From Gemmatimonas phototrophica (GTDB taxonomy: Bacteria; Gemmatimonadota; Gemmatimonadetes; Gemmatimonadales; Gemmatimonadaceae): a stretch of DNA of 10,196 nucleotides. The notes under the pieces were generated by a model, which worked only from the letters and a program-made list of their open reading frames with translations, had not been told where the DNA came from and made no database searches. The DNA lies in NCBI GenBank assembly GCA_945870175.1, contig CAMBRJ010000062.1, forward strand, positions 1 through 10,196, read 5' to 3'. A program made the translations under genes and the position numbers. Of the stretch, positions 7,659 through 10,196 are shown one piece after another (position 1 is the first letter of the stretch; each line of letters begins with the position of its first letter).

Positions 7659-7672
7659 GACTCCGAGGAGTC
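7659..7672. promoter_or_regulatory. Palindrome GACTCC-GA-GGAGTC between sigma and fecR genes
   Basis: Perfect 6-bp arms with a 2-bp centre lie in the 172-bp divergent intergenic, 47 bp before the sigma start codon and 111 bp before the fecR start. The position suits an operator acting on both directions. The right half also contains GAGGAG (7665-7670), a good ribosome-site sequence, but no start codon lies at proper distance after it. Its function is unproven. Confidence 0.3.
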
Positions 7673-7719
7673 ACGTCAGCCGCATCCTGTGCCAGTCCTT
7701 TCCCGATCCCACGCCCCTC

Positions 7720-8268
7720 GTGTCCGACGCTGACTTGCTGGCCCGTCTTCGCGACGGGGATCACGCAGCGTTCGAGGCGATCTTCCGGCAGTGGTATGAG
7801 CCCGTCGTACGCGCCGCGAACCGCGTGCTGCACGATCCGGGCGTGGCCGAAGAGCTGTCGCAGGATGTCTTCCTCGAGCTTTGGCGCCGTCGCGACACCC
7901 TCGCGCCCGACAGCAGCGTGGCCGGCTACTTGATGCAGGCGGTGCGCAACCGCGCGCTCAATCATCTGCGGCATCTGCAGGTGCAGCGGAAGTCGGCCGT
8001 CTATGTCGAGGCGCTCAGCGAGCCCGCCGAACAGGCCGACGCCGACACGCAGGCGGGCGAGCTACAGGACGCGATCCGTGATGCCATCGCGGCCCTCCCA
8101 CCGCGCACGCGCGAGGTGTTCCTGATGAGTCGCGAACGCAACCTGCGGTACAGTGAAATCGCCGACGCGCTCGGCGTTTCCGTCAAGGCGGTGGAAGCCA
8201 ACATGAGCCGCGCGTTGCGGCAGTTGCGCGACAAGTTGTCCCCATTCTTGCCGAGTGCCGGCGAGTAG
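7720..8268 (+). CDS. ECF-family RNA polymerase sigma factor
   Basis: 182 aa from GTG 7720. It opens with SDADLLARLRDGDHAAFEAIF, the common opening of sigma-70 family ECF factors. Region 2 (about 18-85) contains the core-binding and -10-recognition part: AEELSQDVFLELWRRRD (43-59) and VAGYLMQAVRNRALNHLRH (67-85). An acidic linker (about 100-118) leads to region 4 (about 115-172) with ALPPRTREVFLMSRERNLRYSEIADALGVSVKAVEANMSRALRQLR, a complete helix-turn-helix for -35 binding. No other domains are present. The frame stays open far upstream, but that part runs antisense through fecR and lacks sigma features. No ATG and no clear ribosome site exist near GTG 7720, so this start rests on family alignment. 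It is divergent from its presumed anti-sigma gene, and the lipoprotein gene follows 105 bp later. Confidence 0.92.
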   Translation: MSDADLLARLRDGDHAAFEAIFRQWYEPVVRAANRVLHDPGVAEELSQDVFLELWRRRDTLAPDSSVAGYLMQAVRNRALNHLRHLQVQRKSAVYVEALSEPAEQADADTQAGELQDAIRDAIAALPPRTREVFLMSRERNLRYSEIADALGVSVKAVEANMSRALRQLRDKLSPFLPSAGE

Positions 8269-8361
8269 CACGTAGGGTTCGTTCGCGACCACGTGTCTCC
8301 TCTTTCGAACGCCGCACCGATGCCCTCGCGACGACTGCGGGGCTCAACAGAACGTCCATCC

Positions 8362-8367
8362 GAGAGG
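8362..8367 (+). promoter_or_regulatory. Shine-Dalgarno GAGAGG
   Basis: GAGAGG lies six bases before the ATG at 8374. It supports that start over upstream in-frame codons (from 8293) for the lipoprotein gene. Confidence 0.65.
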
Positions 8368-8373
8368 TCACCC

Positions 8374-9288
8374 ATGGCACGATCCCGCTTTCTGACGCTG
8401 ACCGCGACCGCCACTTTGCTGGGCGCGGCGGCCTGTAGCCTCGACAACAGCAACGGCCCGAGCGCCTTCCTGTCCGATTTGGCGTTCAGTACGGCACCGG
8501 CCGGACTGGACCTCGTGTCCAGCAGCTACGCAACGTCCAGCGAGAACGGCATGCCCTGGGGTGGCCCGGGACGCGGACCGGGTGGCGGACCTGGCATGGG
8601 TGGCTTCATGGGCGGCGGATTGGGCGACGCCTTCATCGGCAATGCCGCACCGGGACGCGGGCCGCACGGCGGGCCGTTCGGCATCCGCATCGACGCCAGC
8701 TGCCTGTTCGCGGCCGGCACCGGAGATCTCACCTGCGGCCCGACGGTCAAGAACGGCCTCACGGTGACGTCGATCTACACGATCAAGAATGCCGCCGGCA
8801 CGGCGCAGTCGGCGATCGATAGTGTCACCACGAATTCGATTCGCGTCCGCACCGCCGTGACCGGTACGGCCACCCGCAGCCGCGACGGCAGCGTGACGGC
8901 CACGGTAAATAACAGCGGTGATCGGACGGTCATGGGACTCGCCGCCGGCAGCACGCAGCGCACGGTCAATGGCACGTCACGGGGCAACGAGACCGCCACC
9001 GGCACCAACCGCGACGGCAAGACCTTCTCCTCCGTACGCACCGCCGCCGACACCACGACCGGCCTCGTAATCCCGGTATCGGCCACCGCGCAAACCTACC
9101 CGACCGCCGGCACCGTGATTCGCCGCATGAAGGTGATCATGACGATCGACGGCTCGAGCTCCACCAAGGAACGCCGCGAAGTGCTCACGTACGACGGCTC
9201 GGCGACCGCCAAGCTGCAGATCACCGACAACGGCACGACAAAAAGCTGCACCGTCGCGCTTCCGCGCGGCCGCCCGATCTGCGCGTAG
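8374..9288 (+). CDS. Putative glycine-rich envelope lipoprotein, unknown function
   Basis: 304 aa. The N-terminus MARSRFLTLTATATLLGAAAC fits a lipoprotein signal with Cys21 as the lipidated residue, though the residue at -3 is Ala and not the usual Leu. After a spacer, residues 62-104 are very rich in Gly and Pro with repeated GRGPGG / GPGMGG-like units. The rest (about 105-304) is Thr/Ser-rich and looks like a beta-strand domain (TATRSRDGSVTATVNN, TVNGTSRGNETATGTNRDGK). It has four cysteines at 110, 121, 292 and 303, able to form two disulfides. No known domain is recognised. It follows the ECF sigma gene on the same strand, 105 bp downstream, and ends before a strong terminator, so it may share transcription with, or be a target of, that sigma factor. 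An alternative upstream start would spoil the signal peptide. Confidence 0.8.
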   Translation: MARSRFLTLTATATLLGAAACSLDNSNGPSAFLSDLAFSTAPAGLDLVSSSYATSSENGMPWGGPGRGPGGGPGMGGFMGGGLGDAFIGNAAPGRGPHGGPFGIRIDASCLFAAGTGDLTCGPTVKNGLTVTSIYTIKNAAGTAQSAIDSVTTNSIRVRTAVTGTATRSRDGSVTATVNNSGDRTVMGLAAGSTQRTVNGTSRGNETATGTNRDGKTFSSVRTAADTTTGLVIPVSATAQTYPTAGTVIRRMKVIMTIDGSSSTKERREVLTYDGSATAKLQITDNGTTKSCTVALPRGRPICA

Positions 9289-9372
9289 TCGAAGACCCAA
9301 TGGACGGAGTGAATGGCGCGATCATCCGCGACTGACGCTCTGGAGATCCACCGCGGGAAGGCGGTGGGGAGA

Positions 9373-9416
9373 GAGAGCCCCGATACCGGATCTGCTGATC
9401 CGGTGTCGGGGTTCTT
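9373..9416 (+). terminator. Strong intrinsic terminator after lipoprotein gene
   Basis: A 15-bp stem pairs 9378-9392 (CCCCGATACCGGATC) with 9397-9411 (GATCCGGTGTCGGGG), with one G-U pair and the loop TGCT. TTCTT follows. The AGAG before the stem can pair partly with this TTCTT. It lies about 85 bp after the lipoprotein stop codon. On the minus strand the hairpin is followed by CTCTCTC, so it might also stop leftward transcripts from msrB. Confidence 0.85.
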
Positions 9417-9425
9417 CGCATTCAG

Positions 9426-9477
9426 CACCGGCGAACAGCACCGGCGAACAGCAACCGCGAACAGCAACCGCGAACAG
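9426..9477. repeat. Four 13-bp direct tandem repeats
   Basis: Two copies of CACCGGCGAACAG (9426-9451) are followed by two copies of CAACCGCGAACAG (9452-9477), all joined head to tail. The two types differ at three positions at most. The last copy runs into the left arm of the inverted repeat. Related GCGAACAGC units recur, inverted, at the right end of the block (9582-9590 and about 9601-9609), so the tandem array is part of the same element. Confidence 0.9.
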
Positions 9478-9590
9478 CCAGAACACGGATGACACCGAAA
9501 TACGGAAACGGCACCGATAAGCGAAAAGCGCTTCTCATCTTATCCGTGTGGTTTCCGTCCATCGGTGTCATCCGTGTTCCGGCTGTTCGC
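9470..9590. repeat. Long imperfect inverted repeat, 52-bp arms
   Basis: The left arm 9470-9521 and right arm 9539-9590 match in 45 of 52 positions by hand alignment with no gaps. Both arms contain AACACGGATGACACCGA and ACGGAAAC blocks. The 17-bp centre holds the palindrome AAGCGCTT (9526-9533). Outside, the right side continues to about 9617 with inverted 13-mer-like units plus an extra 6 bp. The element could form a cruciform or a long RNA hairpin. It contains no transposase gene. It resembles dispersed intergenic repeats of GC-rich bacteria, but copy number cannot be judged here. Confidence 0.88.
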
Positions 9591-9625
9591 CGTTGCTGTT
9601 GCTGTTCGCCGTTCCTGCGGACGCC

Positions 9626-10027
9626 TCAGTCGTCAATCTCGCTGAAATCGAGCGAGGCGGAGTTGATGCAGTAGCGCATGCCGTCGGGCGCCGGGCCGTC
9701 GTCGAATACATGCCCCAGGTGCCCATCACAGCAGGCGCAGTGCACTTCGACGCGCACCATGAACCACTGCCGATCCGTGCTGGTCTCGATGGCGCTGTCG
9801 GTCAGCGGCTCGAAAAAGCTCGGCCAGCCCGTGCCAGAGTCGAACTTCGCACGCGACGAGAACAGGGACTGACCGCAGCCGGCGCAAAGGTAGAGGCCGT
9901 CATCGTGGTGATCCCAATAGCAACCGCTAAAGGCCCGTTCGGTGCCGTGCGAGCGCATGACCCGGTACTGTTCGACCGAGAGAATCGTCCGCCACTCCTG
10001 TTCGCTCTTGCGGATCTTGTCGGCCAT
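9626..10027 (-). CDS. msrB: Peptide-methionine (R)-S-oxide reductase MsrB
   Basis: 133 aa, normal length for a single-domain MsrB, which reduces methionine-R-sulfoxide in proteins and repairs oxidative damage. It has no signal peptide, so it acts in the cytoplasm. Zinc-site cysteines are C48 and C51 (CAGC) and C97 and C100 (in HCACCDGHLGHVFDDGP). FDSGTGWPSF (62-71) and the catalytic Cys120 in RYCINSASLDF complete the family pattern. C99 is an additional cysteine beside the zinc ligand. The start ATG 10027 gives the usual N-terminus (KIRKSEQEWRTILSVEQYRVMR). No clear ribosome site is seen. The gene diverges from the acyltransferase gene across 7 bp, and its 3' end faces the inverted-repeat block. 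Confidence 0.97.
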   Translation of the reverse strand: MADKIRKSEQEWRTILSVEQYRVMRSHGTERAFSGCYWDHHDDGLYLCAGCGQSLFSSRAKFDSGTGWPSFFEPLTDSAIETSTDRQWFMVRVEVHCACCDGHLGHVFDDGPAPDGMRYCINSASLDFSEIDD

Positions 10028-10034
10028 CTGTCAA

Positions 10035-10196
10035 ATGAACGGCATGACGCCCCCCCCCGCCAGCGCACCGTCGCCCGACGACTGGCAGCTCGGTCCCAAC
10101 GTCCCGCAATCGCACCGCGCCTGGCTGCGCGCGCTCGGCCGCACCCTGCTCTTTCGCATGGGCTGGCGCTTCGAGGGACAGATGCCGAACGTGCCG
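10035..10196 (+). CDS. Probable lysophospholipid/1-acylglycerol-3-phosphate acyltransferase, N-terminus only
   Basis: 54 codons are visible and the frame is open at the window end. After a Pro/Ala/Ser-rich lead (MNGMTPPPASAPSPDDW) comes an amphipathic part, RAWLRALGRTLLFRMGWRFEGQMPNVP. The L-x-x-L-x-x-x-GWR-h-EG-x-x-P layout is the usual segment just before the HxxxxD acyltransferase motif in PlsC-like proteins, but that motif lies beyond the window. The assignment is therefore by pattern only. ATG 10035 or ATG 10044 could be the start; a C9 run (10050-10058) follows both. It is divergent from msrB with 7 bp between start codons. No ribosome site is visible. Confidence 0.6.
   Translation, partial: MNGMTPPPASAPSPDDWQLGPNVPQSHRAWLRALGRTLLFRMGWRFEGQMPNVP

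Larger units (their letters stand above)
9289..9625. other. 337-bp non-coding region with terminator and repeats
   Basis: This is the convergent gap between the lipoprotein gene and msrB. Bases 9289-9372 show nothing I can name. Then come the intrinsic terminator (9373-9416), four 13-bp tandem repeats (9426-9477) and the long inverted repeat (9470-9590) with its extension to 9617. A short open frame at 9489-9674 runs through the repeat and into msrB antisense, and is not considered a gene. Confidence 0.8.

Noticed and set aside
6970..7719. 250-codon upstream extension of the sigma factor frame
   Set aside because: It runs antisense to the FecR gene, is low-complexity Ala/Thr/Arg-rich, and sigma homology begins at the GTG at 7720.
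6456..7733. 425-codon Arg-rich plus-strand frame over the FecR gene
   Set aside because: It is antisense to a clear FecR protein; the Arg/His-rich translation has no domain and no ribosome site.
9426..9617. CRISPR array
   Set aside because: The 13-bp units are joined without spacers, and no cas genes are nearby.
9489..9674. 61-codon plus-strand open frame in the repeat block
   Set aside because: It spans both arms of the inverted repeat and ends antisense inside msrB; there is no ribosome site and the content follows from the repeat.

Overview
The window is GC-rich, densely coded bacterial chromosome. A FecR-type anti-sigma factor with a FecA-type TonB receptor, a Tat-exported class V PLP enzyme, DUF4412 and DUF547 secreted proteins, and several genes without a clear Shine-Dalgarno sequence suggest a free-living Gram-negative bacterium. 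My best guess is Gemmatimonadota (Gemmatimonas-like). That is an inference from gene style and not a marker-based assignment.

Layout, left to right. (1) 1-795, minus: 5' part of a secreted DUF547 protein, cut by the window start. It diverges across only 16 bp from (2) a small plus-strand protein of unknown function (812-1129). (3) A leftward array fills 1201-7547. In transcription order it holds a FecR-like anti-sigma/transmembrane sensor (7547-6465), an STN-domain TonB-dependent receptor (6444-3721), a Tat-exported class V aminotransferase-like enzyme (3649-2285), a secreted DUF4412 protein (2262-1603) and a 96-aa membrane protein (1491-1201). (4) Divergent from the array, on the plus strand, are an ECF sigma factor (7720-8268) and a glycine-rich putative lipoprotein (8374-9288), followed by a strong intrinsic terminator. 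(5) 9289-9625 is the only non-coding stretch over 300 bp. It holds the terminator, four 13-bp tandem repeats and a long imperfect inverted repeat with 52-bp arms. (6) msrB (10027-9626, minus) diverges across 7 bp from the start of a probable acyltransferase (10035 to window end, plus).

How the genes may work together. Sigma factor, FecR sensor and STN-TonB receptor are the three parts of a cell-surface signalling relay of the FecI/FecR/FecA type. The receptor's periplasmic STN domain touches FecR, which releases the sigma factor. Here the sigma gene points away from fecR, and it is followed by a lipoprotein gene. The receptor gene is followed by an exported PLP enzyme and two further envelope proteins. 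A reasonable inference is that the receptor imports, and the exported enzyme processes, an amino-acid- or peptide-like substrate, but no residue identifies that substrate.

The most unusual non-coding signal is the repeat/inverted-repeat block at 9426-9617. The most unusual coding signals are an in-frame hexamer microsatellite in fecR just before its membrane helix, serines at the usual cysteine positions of the DUF547 protein, and a C9 run near the start of the acyltransferase gene.
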